DNA of 64,000 bases, taken from contig CAVSKL010000001.1 in assembly GCA_963728475.1 (NCBI GenBank), positions 1,736,001 to 1,800,000 of the forward strand, in the 5' to 3' direction. Below, in pieces: positions 26,920 through 35,480 of the stretch (position 1 is the stretch's first letter; every line of letters begins with the position of its first letter). The notes below the pieces were generated by a model. That model was not told the DNA's origin. It worked only from the letters and a program-made list of their open reading frames with translations, and made no database searches. The translations under genes and the position numbers were made by a program. This DNA is from CAVSKL01 sp963728475 [NCBI: Candidatus Eiseniibacteriota bacterium] (GTDB lineage: Bacteria > Eisenbacteria > RBG-16-71-46 > JABDJR01).

Positions 26920-28377
26920 TCAGGGATTGAGCTGATCTCTTGTCCGGGCGGCATCCCGAAGCCGGGCGGTCTCTTCCCGGAGCCGGGGGCCGATGCTCAC
27001 CTTGTAGACGTGCGGGTTGAGGAGTCGCCGCATGGTGGGATGGAGCCGCTCCAGGCCGTCGCGCACCCGTGCGCGAAGCTCGCTCAGCGGTGGAAATTCC
27101 CCGACCAGCTCGCCGTCCTCGATCACGGGGCGGAGGAGCGGCTCGGCTCCCGCGATTCCCCGATAGAGCTTTCTCTGATGCTCCACCACCGGGTGGTAGC
27201 CCCACACTCCCGCGCCGGTGTCGGGCTCGGACCCTTCCATCTCGATCCAGTCGCCCATCATGAAGCCGTCGGGACCGGTGAACCGCCACACCTGTTTGAG
27301 CCCGGGGAGGGTGGACTTTTTCGCCCCTTCCGAGAGCTTGAGTCGGGGGCGCCAGGCCTCCCCCGGCGGCCGGATTGCGGCCAGCTTGTACACCCCGGTG
27401 AGCGCGGGATCGCCGTGGGCGGTGGTGAGCCGGGTCCCCACGCCGTAGAGGTCGATGCGCGCGCCCTGGGCGTGGAAGTCGTGGATGATGTACTCGTCCA
27501 GCTCGCTCGAGGCCACGATCTTCACGTCCTGGAGGCCCGCCTCGTCCAGCATCCGCCGGGTCTCCACGGACAGATACGCCAGGTCCCCGCTATCGAGACG
27601 GACGCCGAACAGCTTCTCCCACCGCGACTCCATCTCCCGCGCCACCCTGATCGCGTTGGGGACCCCGCTCGCCAGGGTGTCGTAGGTGTCGACCAGCAGC
27701 ACCGCCCGCTCGGGGTAGGTGCGGACGTAGGCGCGGAACGCCTCGATCTCGGAGGGGAACGCCATCACCCAGGAGTGGGCGTGGGTCCCGCTCACCGGAA
27801 TGCCGTACTCCTTGCCCGCGTCCACGTTGCTGGTGGCCACGCAGCCCCCGATGTAGGACGCGCGCACCGCGCTCCGGGAGCCGTCCTGCCCCTGGGCCCG
27901 CCGGAGCCCGAACTCCAGGACGTTGTTCCAGCCCGCCTCCTGGCAGATGCGGGCGGCCTTGGTGGCGATCAGCGTCTGGAAGTTGACGAGGTTGAGCAGC
28001 GTGGACTCCACGAGCTGGGCCTGGTCGAGGGGCGCGGTCACCCGGAGGAGCGGCTCGTGGGGAAAGACCAGGGTGCCTTCGGGGATGGCGTGCACGCTCC
28101 CGGTGAAGCGCAGCCGCCCGAGGTCCCGGAGAAAATCGTCGTGGAAGGCGCCCTGGCCGGCCAGGTAGGCGAGGTCGTCGTCGGAGAAGCGCATTCCGGC
28201 CAGGAACCGCGCCGCCTCCTCCAGCCCCGCGAACACGGTGAACCCGCCCCCGAAGGGGGGCTCTCGGAAAAAGAGGTCGAACGCGGCCTGGTAGCCGCTC
28301 ATTCCCTCGCGCCGGTACCCCTGGAGCATGGTGAGCTGATAGAAATCGGTGACGAGGGGCGAACGGGGGATGCTCAC
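26920..28377 (-). CDS. pncB: Nicotinate phosphoribosyltransferase
   Basis: 485 aa. It joins nicotinate with PRPP to give nicotinate mononucleotide in NAD salvage. The start region SPLVTDFYQLTMLQGYRREG is diagnostic. Further marks are LLNLVNFQTLIATKA, LRRAQGQDGSRSAVRASYIGG, the conserved HAHSW with the phospho-His, LLVDTYDT, GVRLDSGDL and VGTRLTT. The start is a GTG overlapping the stop of a short upstream frame (GTGA), implying translational coupling with the pncA remnant. The gene ends about 50 bases after the decayed last CRISPR repeat. Confidence 0.95.
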   Translation of the reverse strand: MSIPRSPLVTDFYQLTMLQGYRREGMSGYQAAFDLFFREPPFGGGFTVFAGLEEAARFLAGMRFSDDDLAYLAGQGAFHDDFLRDLGRLRFTGSVHAIPEGTLVFPHEPLLRVTAPLDQAQLVESTLLNLVNFQTLIATKAARICQEAGWNNVLEFGLRRAQGQDGSRSAVRASYIGGCVATSNVDAGKEYGIPVSGTHAHSWVMAFPSEIEAFRAYVRTYPERAVLLVDTYDTLASGVPNAIRVAREMESRWEKLFGVRLDSGDLAYLSVETRRMLDEAGLQDVKIVASSELDEYIIHDFHAQGARIDLYGVGTRLTTAHGDPALTGVYKLAAIRPPGEAWRPRLKLSEGAKKSTLPGLKQVWRFTGPDGFMMGDWIEMEGSEPDTGAGVWGYHPVVEHQRKLYRGIAGAEPLLRPVIEDGELVGEFPPLSELRARVRDGLERLHPTMRRLLNPHVYKVSIGPRLREETARLRDAARTRDQLNP

Positions 28378-28544
28378 ACGAACCTCAGGCCGTCCGGGCG
28401 GACCCGATTCCGGGCCGGCCGGCCGGCCGCCGGAACCGCCTCGTCGCCGGCGGGGACGGCCAGGGCGCCGCCCGGGCAGAAGTCGTTCTGGACGACGACG
28501 ACGAGAAGCAGATCCCGGTCGTGGATCCGCAGCGGGTCGCTCAT
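28374..28544 (-). pseudogene. pncA: Nicotinamidase (pncA) remnant, 56 codons
   Basis: The frame starts ATG with a GAGG site and reads LLLVVVVQNDFCPGGALAVP, the unmistakable N-terminus of nicotinamidase/isochorismatase-type hydrolases. The catalytic Asp of VVDVQNDF is replaced by Val. After about 40 residues the family pattern stops and the frame ends with DGLRFV; a normal PncA has about 190-210 residues. The stop overlaps the pncB GTG, a likely original operon junction, so an internal deletion of most of pncA is the simplest reading. The intact enzyme would feed nicotinate to PncB. Translation of the remnant may still help initiate pncB. Confidence 0.7.
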
Positions 28545-28767
28545 GGTTCGCCTCGGGCCCGGCCTCGGTGGACTTACGAGGGTGTGAAGCCTGCCGCCCG
28601 GCCCAATCCCCTCCCGGGTCTCATGATGCGGGAGCGACCGGGGTTTGGCAAATGGACACCGGGGTCCAGAAGCCCTATCCTGTGCCTCGATCACCAGAGT
28701 CCGCTCTTTCTCCCCCGAAGGGCGCCTCGCATCGGATCGCGTGCCGGACGTGGACCGGCCACGGCCT

Positions 28768-31413
28768 ATGGAGCCCGTTCACAAGTCCATGAGACCCCTT
28801 TCCCCGTTCAGCCTCCGGATGCGCATGATCCTCCTGGTCGTGCTCGCGCTTCTTCCTTCGACCGCCCTCATGCTGGTCGACGCCTCCCGGGATCGGCGCC
28901 ACGAGATGCACGAGGCCGGGCTCCAGGCGCTCGAACTCAGCCGCATGGCCTCGGCCCACGAGGAGGAGATGGTCGCCGACACCCGGCGGCTCCTGGCCAC
29001 CCTCGCCCAGTACCCGAGCGTGCGGGAACGGGACGCCGGGCACCTGGGCGAGATCCTCCCGGGGATCCTCGCGCAGTATCCGATCTACACCAACATCGGG
29101 GTGGCGGGGCTGGACGGGGAGATCTGGTGCAGCGCGGTGCCCATGCCCGCTCCGGTGAACATCACCGACCGGGACTACTTCCAGGACGCGCTCCGCTCGC
29201 GGGACCTGGTGGTGGGGAACTACCAGATCGGCCGGGTCACCGGAAAGCCCGCCATCAACTTCGGCTACCCGGTGGCCGACCCGGAGGGGCGGCTGAGCGG
29301 CGTGGTGTACGCGGCCGCGGACCTGGAGCAGCTCGGGTTCGTCTCTCCGGAGCTGGGGGCGGTGCTCCCCGAGGGCTCGGTGATCACCCAGATGGACGAC
29401 GGGGGGACGGTGCTGGGCCGCCGTCCCGCCGAGCCCGCGGCGATCGGGAGGATCGATCCGGAGTTCGCGGCGCTGGCGCCGTACTTCAAGCGGGGCCACG
29501 GGGTGGTCTCCCGGCCCGGCCCCTCTGGGGTGCGCGCCCTCTACGCCTATGCCTCGGTCCAGAGCAGCCTGACCGAGGGCACCGTGTACGTGCTCGTGGC
29601 CATACCGGAGAAGGCCGCGTTCGCCGAGGTGAACCGGGTCCTGCGGTGGAATATGCTGGGCCTGGGCCTGGCGGCGCTGGTGGCGCTGGTGGCCGCGTGG
29701 CTCGGGAGCTACTACCTGGTTCTCAAGCCGGTGCGGTCGCTGGTCGCGGCCACCCGGCGCCTGGAGGCGGGCGACCTGGGGGCCCGCTCGGGGCCGCCTT
29801 ACCCGCGGGACGAGATGGGGGACCTGGGCCGGTCGTTCGACGAGATGGCGCGCACCCTGCAGGAACGGCAGGACGAGCGCGACCGCGCCCAGGCGGCGCT
29901 GGCGGCGTCGGAAGACGAGTACCGCTCGGTGGTCATGAACGCCCCCTACGGGATTCTCCGCTCCACCATGGACGGATCGGTGACCATGGCCAACCCCGCC
30001 CTGGTGCGCATGCTGGGGTACGACTCGGAGGAGGATCTTCTCCACGCGGACATGGGGCGGGACGTGTACCGGAACGAGCAGGACCGCCAGGCGGTGGTGA
30101 GGGAGAACCGGGAGGCGGAAATCATCGAGGGCCTGGAGGTGGAGTGGAAGCGGAAGGACGGCTCCCCCATCGTGGTCCGGGTGAGTGGGCGGCAGGTGCG
30201 GGACTCCGAGGGACGGCTCCGGTACCTGGAGGCGTTCGTGGAGAACGAGACCGGCCGCAAGCGGCTGGAGGAGCAGCTTCTCCAGGCCCAGAAGATGGAG
30301 GCGGTGGGACAGCTCGCCGGGGGGGTGGCCCACGACTTCAACAACCTCCTGGGGGTGATGCTCGGGTACAGCGAGCTTCTCCTGAGGGACATCGAGGAGG
30401 GGAGCGAGGAGCATCGCAAGCTCACCGAGATCCGCCGCGCGGCCGAGCGGGCGGCGGGCCTGACCCGCCAGCTTCTGGCCTTCAGCCGCCGCCAGGTCCT
30501 GGAGCCCCGGCTCACCGATCTCAACCGCGTGGTCGAGGACATGGACAAGATGCTCCGGCGGATGATCGGCGAGGACATCCACCTGGTGAACCGGCTCCAG
30601 CCGGAGCTGGGGCCGGTGCTGGTGGACCCGGTCCAGACCGGGCAGGTGGTGATGAACCTGGTGGTCAACGCGCGCGACGCCATGCCGGAGGGAGGGCGGC
30701 TCGCTCTGGAAACCCGCACCGTGGAGACCCGGGTCCCTACGGCCTGCGCCAACGAGACCATGCCGCCGGGCCGCTACGTGCTCCTCGCGGTATCGGACAC
30801 CGGCGAGGGGATGTCGGAGGCGGTGCGGGCGAGGATCTTTGAGCCGTTCTTCACCACCAAGGGGGCGGGAAAGGGGACGGGGCTGGGGCTGTCCACCGTG
30901 TACGGGATCGTGCGGCAGAGCGGGGGCTACGTGGCGGTGGAGAGCGAGCCGGACCGCGGGACCACCTTCCGCATCTACTTCCCGCAGGCCCGGTCGGGGA
31001 CGAGGGACGGCGCGTCCCGGCCGGCCGCCGGGCGGGATCTCACCGGGACCGAGACCATCCTCCTCGCCGAGGACGAGGCATCGCTCCGGCGGGTCACCAG
31101 CGAGTTCCTCACCGGCGCCGGCTACACGGTGCTGGAGGCGGCGGGGCCGCTGGAGGCGCTCCGGATCGCGGAGAAGGGCGCCGACGGCATCCATCTGCTC
31201 CTGACCGACGTCATCATGCCGGTCATGAACGGCCCGGACCTGGCGGCCCGGTTGCGGGGGATGCGCTCCCAGCTCAAGGTGCTCTACGTCTCGGGCTACA
31301 GCGACGACCGGATCGCCACCCGCGGGGTGCTGGAGGACGGCATCCACTTCCTGACCAAGCCGTTCACGCGCGAGGTGCTGCTGGCGAAGGTGCGGGAAGC
31401 GCTGGGGGGGTAG
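28768..31413 (+). CDS. Hybrid sensor histidine kinase, Cache + HAMP + PAS + HisKA + HATPase + receiver
   Basis: 881 aa from the ATG before EPVHKSMRPL; a second ATG seven codons later is an equal candidate. TM1 is at about residues 17-38. A periplasmic Cache-type sensor (about 45-285; ITDRDYFQDALRSRD, PVADPEGRLSGVVYAA) probably reads a small molecule. TM2 is at about 295-317 and HAMP at about 318-370 (PVRSLVAATRRLEAGDLGAR). The PAS domain lies at about 385-500 (APYGILRSTMDGSVTMANP). The HisKA motif VGQLAGGVAHDFNN carries His522, and the ATPase shows NLVVNARDAM and GTGLGLSTVYG. The receiver starts ILLAEDEAS and carries Asp814 (LLLTDVIMP). The catalytic core closely resembles the kinase at 6-9.6 kb, suggesting paralogy. 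No dedicated output gene is adjacent. Confidence 0.9.
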   Translation: MEPVHKSMRPLSPFSLRMRMILLVVLALLPSTALMLVDASRDRRHEMHEAGLQALELSRMASAHEEEMVADTRRLLATLAQYPSVRERDAGHLGEILPGILAQYPIYTNIGVAGLDGEIWCSAVPMPAPVNITDRDYFQDALRSRDLVVGNYQIGRVTGKPAINFGYPVADPEGRLSGVVYAAADLEQLGFVSPELGAVLPEGSVITQMDDGGTVLGRRPAEPAAIGRIDPEFAALAPYFKRGHGVVSRPGPSGVRALYAYASVQSSLTEGTVYVLVAIPEKAAFAEVNRVLRWNMLGLGLAALVALVAAWLGSYYLVLKPVRSLVAATRRLEAGDLGARSGPPYPRDEMGDLGRSFDEMARTLQERQDERDRAQAALAASEDEYRSVVMNAPYGILRSTMDGSVTMANPALVRMLGYDSEEDLLHADMGRDVYRNEQDRQAVVRENREAEIIEGLEVEWKRKDGSPIVVRVSGRQVRDSEGRLRYLEAFVENETGRKRLEEQLLQAQKMEAVGQLAGGVAHDFNNLLGVMLGYSELLLRDIEEGSEEHRKLTEIRRAAERAAGLTRQLLAFSRRQVLEPRLTDLNRVVEDMDKMLRRMIGEDIHLVNRLQPELGPVLVDPVQTGQVVMNLVVNARDAMPEGGRLALETRTVETRVPTACANETMPPGRYVLLAVSDTGEGMSEAVRARIFEPFFTTKGAGKGTGLGLSTVYGIVRQSGGYVAVESEPDRGTTFRIYFPQARSGTRDGASRPAAGRDLTGTETILLAEDEASLRRVTSEFLTGAGYTVLEAAGPLEALRIAEKGADGIHLLLTDVIMPVMNGPDLAARLRGMRSQLKVLYVSGYSDDRIATRGVLEDGIHFLTKPFTREVLLAKVREALGG

Positions 31414-31476
31414 GGGGCCGGGGAGTTTCCCCGGGGAAGCGGGGGGTCCGGGCGGGTTCGGGCCGGAGGCGGGCCG

Positions 31477-31495
31477 GTGTCAAGCAGGATGACAC
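31477..31495. terminator. Small inverted repeat between convergent genes
   Basis: GTGTCA-agcagga-TGACAC lies between the ends of the hybrid kinase and the sigma-54 activator. It has no T-run next to it, so it may be a weak terminator, a protein site or chance. Confidence 0.25.
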
Positions 31496-31548
31496 TCCGT
31501 GAACCAAACTTAAATTGTTGTAACACTTGATGATACCCGGGTTCGCGG

Positions 31549-33933
31549 TCAGCGCTTGCGCGGCTTGGCGATTCCGAGCTTCTTGATCCGTCCGGCCAGG
31601 GTAGTGCGGCTCATCCCCAGGAGCCGGGCGGCCGCGGTGGTGTTCCACTCCGAGGCCTCGAGGGCGTTTTCCACCCGGGCCCGCTCGATTTCTTCCAGCT
31701 CGTCCGGCAGGGAACCGGTGCCCTGGCTCTCATCCAGACCGATGAAGTGCTCGGGACGAAGGGCTTCATCCTCGTCGGCCATGGCCGAGGCGCGCTGCAC
31801 GGCCAGCTTCAGCTCGCGGATGTTACCGGGCCAGGGACGGCCCATGAGCCACTGGACGGTCTCGAATTCCAGCCGCTGATGCTTTCCCTGGTTTTGATTG
31901 ATCCGGTTCAGGAAGTACTGGGCCAGGAGCTGGATGTCGCCGAGGCGCTCGCGAAGCGGGGGAAGAAAGATCTCGAGCCCCCGGAGCCGGAAGAAGAGGT
32001 CCTTGCGGAATCGCCCCTCCTTGGCCGCCCGCTCCAGATCCACGTTGGTGGCGGCCACGATGCGGACGTCCACCTTTTCGTAGCGGGTGCTACCCACCGG
32101 ACGCAGCTCACCGCTTTCCAGCACCCGGAGAAGCTTGGCCTGGGCGGTGAAGGACATCTCGCCCACCTCGTCCAGGAACAGCGTGCCCCGATGAGCCTCC
32201 TGGAACAGCCCGAGCTTGTCGGCGAGAGCGCCGGTGAAGGCGCCACGGCGGTGCCCGAAAAGTTCGCTCTCGATGATGTCGGCAGGGAGGGCCCCGCAAT
32301 TGATGGCGAGGAACGGCCCGTCCTTACGAGGACTCAGGTCATGGACCAGCCGGGCGAAGAGTTCCTTGCCGGTGCCGCTCTGGCCCTGGACGAGGACCGG
32401 CACCAGGGTGGGGGCAAGCTTGTCGATCCAGACCGCCTGTTTGTAGAGTTTGGCGGAACGGGTGATGATGCCGTAACGGGCGAGGTCGACCGGAGGCGGC
32501 GGCGCCTCCTCGAGAGCCTGGGCGGCCGGATCGTCGATCTCGTCATCGTCGCCCGCCGGATGCGGCTGGAGGAATCCCGCCTCCTCGCGTTCCTTGCGCC
32601 AGCGCTCCAGCAGGGGTTCCGCTCCACACTGCTCGGCCAGGAACTCGGTCCGCGCCCACCACTCGGAGGCGAGGGGGGGAAGGTTGGCCCCGACCGCAAC
32701 TCGGAAGGCCGAGTGAGCAGTCAGTAGGGCCTCGAAGCCGAATCCCGAGGAGATCGCCTTGTTGGCATGCACGCTGAGCGCTTCGACCAGCTCCGCGCCG
32801 TCGAGTTCCTGCCTGGAAAGCAGGAGGGCGAGTCGATCGAGAGCGAATACATCCTCCGCCTCTGCGGCTTGGGTCGAGAACTGACGGGCCCGGGAGAGGT
32901 GGAAGGAGGCCCTGCGACGATTGCCCGCTTCGATCCAGAGTTCCGCCAGCCACCTATGCAGCTCGATTTGCATTTCGAACGCCTGTGAGATCCGTCTGGC
33001 TGCCAGGAAGGACTTGCGGATCGCCTGGAGGCCCGCCAAAGCATTACCGAGGGCCAATTCAATGAGGCCCGTGTATTCCCATGCATAGCTTTGCTCGCGA
33101 ACGAGTTCGAGCTCATGGGATTCTTCCACTGCCCGAGAGCAGAGATCCCTGGCCGCTTGAAACTCTCCGCTCCTGATCTTCGTCAGTGCCAACCCAAGAC
33201 GGGAGCGTAAGGCACGGTTCCTTGCTCCCAGAAGTGTTGAGCACTGCAAGGCAAAGGAGTGATGGCGTTGCGCCTCACGCAGATCACCACTCTCCACAGC
33301 GAGATTTCCGAGATTTACCGATACTCCGGCGAGGAGGGAAGGCTCTTCGATTTGAAGACAAATGGCTCTCGATCGCAAGAGCAGGGCCTTGGCTGAATCT
33401 CGGTCTCCCTCCACGCGGTGGGCTGCCGCGAGCGGCAAGGTGGCGCGGACGACATCAAGCTCGTTCGCTCCAGTTGAGGCGAAGATCGCGCGGCTCAGGT
33501 CAAGATCGCGGATGGCTTCCCGGCACCTCCCGCTTGCCAGGCGAGTGAGCCCGAGCCCGAGCAGCCCCTCTGCTTGTATGACAGGCCGTTGCTCGTGGAC
33601 TCCAAAGTTGACGAGCGCCGTGGACGCTCTGGCTGCGCGAGATACCTGACCCGCCAAGAAGCGCGAGTTCCAGAGGCTGGATAGCAACCTGACTTTCGCG
33701 TCTTGGGATTCTCTAGAGAGGCTCCGCCACGCCTGCAAGAGTTCCCTCACCACTTTCTTTCGAGTTTGACTATCCCCGGCTTCAAATGCACTCCGCAGAC
33801 GCTCGGTGGCTTCCTCGAGTTCGTTCGAAGCAAACTGAGACGGATCCTTCGTCTCGCGGGCCAAGTCTTGAGCGGAGCCACCGTGATCCGTAGTGAGCCT
33901 CCGCAGCAGTTCGCCTTCATGCTTAACAGCCAT
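31549..33933 (-). CDS. Sigma-54-dependent activator with N-terminal TPR-like repeats and Fis HTH
   Basis: 794 aa. Residues about 60-430 are an all-helical region with TPR-like periodicity (AEGLLGLGLTRLASGRCREA, AGVSVNLGNLAVESGDLREA, ALRSRLGLALTKIRSGEFQA) in place of the usual receiver or GAF. Residues about 490-720 are the AAA+ domain: Walker A GQSGTGKE near 516, the sigma-54 contact loop GAFTGA near 563, Walker B GTLFLDEVGEM, and RPWPGNIREL. The C-terminus is a Fis-type helix-turn-helix (NTTAAARLLGMSRTTLAGRIKKLG). It turns on sigma-54 promoters in response to a signal sensed by the helical repeats. Its start lies three bases after the stop of a small secreted protein, so the two are co-expressed. 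Confidence 0.9.
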   Translation of the reverse strand: MAVKHEGELLRRLTTDHGGSAQDLARETKDPSQFASNELEEATERLRSAFEAGDSQTRKKVVRELLQAWRSLSRESQDAKVRLLSSLWNSRFLAGQVSRAARASTALVNFGVHEQRPVIQAEGLLGLGLTRLASGRCREAIRDLDLSRAIFASTGANELDVVRATLPLAAAHRVEGDRDSAKALLLRSRAICLQIEEPSLLAGVSVNLGNLAVESGDLREAQRHHSFALQCSTLLGARNRALRSRLGLALTKIRSGEFQAARDLCSRAVEESHELELVREQSYAWEYTGLIELALGNALAGLQAIRKSFLAARRISQAFEMQIELHRWLAELWIEAGNRRRASFHLSRARQFSTQAAEAEDVFALDRLALLLSRQELDGAELVEALSVHANKAISSGFGFEALLTAHSAFRVAVGANLPPLASEWWARTEFLAEQCGAEPLLERWRKEREEAGFLQPHPAGDDDEIDDPAAQALEEAPPPPVDLARYGIITRSAKLYKQAVWIDKLAPTLVPVLVQGQSGTGKELFARLVHDLSPRKDGPFLAINCGALPADIIESELFGHRRGAFTGALADKLGLFQEAHRGTLFLDEVGEMSFTAQAKLLRVLESGELRPVGSTRYEKVDVRIVAATNVDLERAAKEGRFRKDLFFRLRGLEIFLPPLRERLGDIQLLAQYFLNRINQNQGKHQRLEFETVQWLMGRPWPGNIRELKLAVQRASAMADEDEALRPEHFIGLDESQGTGSLPDELEEIERARVENALEASEWNTTAAARLLGMSRTTLAGRIKKLGIAKPRKR

Positions 33934-33936
33934 TTT

Positions 33937-34218
33937 CTACCACCCCCACGGTGAGAACAGGTGATAGATCAGAAGTTCGGCAATGGCTCGGATCGTGCTC
34001 ACTTCCACTGGCTGGGTGGCGAGTGCCGGGGGCCTAAATGAAGGTGATGACCACTCGTCCGGCTTTCCGTCGAAAGCGCCCCCTCCGATCAGGCCACCTT
34101 GATGCTGAAAGTGGCTGGTGCTGGCGGACGCGACCGTGGAGCGGGAGGCCAGCGGCAGGGTGAAGCAGAGAGTGAAGGCGAACAGCAAAGCGAGTCGCCT
34201 GAAATGTCGCAAGGACAT
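33937..34218 (-). CDS. Small secreted protein with G-x-P-D-x-W motif (paralogue A)
   Basis: 93 aa, family not recognised. The ATG with GGAGG ten bases upstream opens a classical signal peptide (RRLALLFAFTLCFTLPLA, cleavage after about 30 residues). The mature part is only about 60 residues: a Gly-rich stretch (QGGLIGGGAFDGKPDEW), a Pro/Ser linker and a hydrophobic aromatic end (AELLIYHLFSPWGW). It is packed directly against the sigma-54 activator. The next gene upstream encodes a second protein of the same layout. It could be a secreted signal, a peptide precursor or a small envelope protein; none of these is proven. Confidence 0.65.
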   Translation of the reverse strand: MSLRHFRRLALLFAFTLCFTLPLASRSTVASASTSHFQHQGGLIGGGAFDGKPDEWSSPSFRPPALATQPVEVSTIRAIAELLIYHLFSPWGW

Positions 34219-34571
34219 AGCGAGCCCTCCGGAGGGTCGTAGGAAGGGCGGGAGAGCGACGTTCGCCCGTGCTCTCCCGTCTATGTCGGGTGGAGACGAA
34301 CGTATCGATAACTTATATAGAATATTTCGAATCGTCAACACGACAGCCCTAATCGCCTATCCCCTGACCACTTACGAGGGGCACCCGCTCCGTCTCGGCA
34401 CGGTGATTGCGGCAGGCCAGGTCTAATTGGCGCGGTGCGAGAGAGTTGAGTACGCTCGGTTTCGACTTCCCCGGCTCCTGATGGAGCCGGGGCGCGGAAG
34501 GACGTGACCCGCTCCAGCGGCCGAAGCCACTCCCGGAGGGTAAGAACGGAAGGTGCGGGCTTTGAGCGCGG
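34219..34571. promoter_or_regulatory. Intergenic region with promoter-like elements and a strong hairpin
   Basis: 353 bases with no gene. On the minus strand TTGACG (complement of 34333-34338) and TATAAG (complement of 34312-34317) are 15 bases apart, in an AT-rich patch that could drive the small secreted gene and the activator. On the plus strand CGGCACGGTGATTGC (34396-34410) fits the sigma-54 pattern GG-N10-GC. A perfect 10-bp hairpin CCCCGGCTCC-TGAT-GGAGCCGGGG sits at about 34471-34494, without a T-run on either side. Confidence 0.4.
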
Positions 34572-35009
34572 TTATGGAAGGAGACCCTCCCCTCCATATC
34601 GGAGCTGGATGAGGAGCAGGCGAAGGAGCAGAAGTCCATGCATGCCCGTTCCGGACGTGCTCTTCACCCTGCCGACGGACTTCCCCTCGCTTTGCGGCGA
34701 CTCCCAGAAGTCGGGAGCGCCGTCGTAGAGGGCGATTCTCGTTCCCTGGCGTCCGCGATCCCTCTTCGAATTGCGTTCCCAGCCATCCGGTTGCCCCAGC
34801 ATCGCTCCTCCGGTCTGCGGCGCGCCGGCGGGCGATCTGGGGCCGAACCGCGCGTCCGGCTTCCCGCCCTGAGCGCCGCCGATGAGCTGCAGGTGCGGCG
34901 TGGACGCTGCGGTCGGCCCGGCGAAGAGCGACAGAGCGAAGATCACGGCGAGGAAGGCGGCGGGGAGGAATCCTGGTGAGAGAGAACTTGGCCTCTTGAG
35001 GGTGTCCAT
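34572..35009 (-). CDS. Small secreted protein with repeated G-x-P-D motifs (paralogue B)
   Basis: 145 aa. The ATG has AGGAGG upstream and opens a signal peptide (FLPAAFLAVIFALSLFAGPTAA, cleaved at about residue 35). The mature part repeats a motif seen once in the neighbouring small protein: GGKPDARF, LGQPDGW and DGAPDFW, separated by Gly/Arg/Lys-rich linkers. It ends in a Leu-rich stretch (LLLLRLLLIQLRYGGEGLLP). The shared order (signal peptide, Gly-Gly-x-G-K-P-D, hydrophobic C-terminus) indicates paralogy with the 93-aa protein downstream. I recognise no known family. It is transcribed toward the activator locus and lies about 310 bases after an orphan terminator. Confidence 0.6.
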   Translation of the reverse strand: MDTLKRPSSLSPGFLPAAFLAVIFALSLFAGPTAASTPHLQLIGGAQGGKPDARFGPRSPAGAPQTGGAMLGQPDGWERNSKRDRGRQGTRIALYDGAPDFWESPQSEGKSVGRVKSTSGTGMHGLLLLRLLLIQLRYGGEGLLP

Positions 35010-35326
35010 GCGTCTACCTCCTGGATGGGGGACGGTGACATGTCGGGGCCTCGGGGGAGAGGGCACGGGTCATCCAGAAGCTACGAAGAGCGACGAATGG
35101 AAGCACGCAATCGGTGACGGCGCCGGTTCGCGCCCCCCGGGAAATGGGTTCGGGCCATGGATCGAGGCGCCGAGAACGAGCGCACACCGCGCCCTAACGC
35201 TCTGTGTGGAAGGGCATTGAAAAGCCGTCCATGCCGCCGGTAAGAGGATCTCGCGGAGGCGCGACGGGCCGCGGCCGGGAGGAAAAAAGTCCGCGGATGG
35301 AGGTGCGCGAAATATCAGGCCGCGCC

Positions 35327-35364
35327 AAAAAAAGAAGAAGCCCCGGTCTTTCGACCGAGGCTTC
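35327..35364 (-). terminator. Strong intrinsic terminator with no gene upstream
   Basis: On the minus strand a 12-bp stem (GAAGCCTCGGTC pairing with GACCGGGGCTTC, one G-U) closes a GAAA tetraloop and is followed by TTCTTTTTTT. No minus-strand gene lies upstream until 38.7 kb, so it must end a short untranslated transcript, either a small RNA or an attenuated leader. Confidence 0.85.
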
Positions 35365-35480
35365 CTCCCGGTTACCTTGCCAAGAAGTGTCGCCTCATAC
35401 CCTGTCGGCGAACTCCTGTCTGCCACTCCCAGAGATCGGCAACCGGGGCCTCGGGTTTAGCCCCAAAACGCTCCGATGTG
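35365..35480 (-). ncRNA. Structured RNA candidate (sRNA or riboswitch-like leader), unidentified
   Basis: Immediately upstream of the orphan terminator the minus strand folds into nested elements. GGGGC pairs with GCCCC around CTAAACCCGAG. CCCGGTTGCC can pair with GGTAACCGGG about 60 bases later to enclose TCGCC-gacagggtatga-GGCGA. It does not match any riboswitch consensus I can recall. It could regulate the small secreted protein gene about 310 bases downstream by termination, or be a free small RNA. Exact ends are unknown. Confidence 0.4.

Noticed and set aside
28521-30842. Plus-strand open frame of 773 codons
   Set aside because: Same strand as the hybrid kinase but another frame; Gly/Arg/Pro-rich content without domains, typical of GC-rich shadow frames.
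35378-35480. Possible cyclic-di-GMP (GEMM) riboswitch
   Set aside because: The conserved GGGCAAACC and GACGCAAAGCC segments are missing, so only an unidentified structured RNA is claimed.
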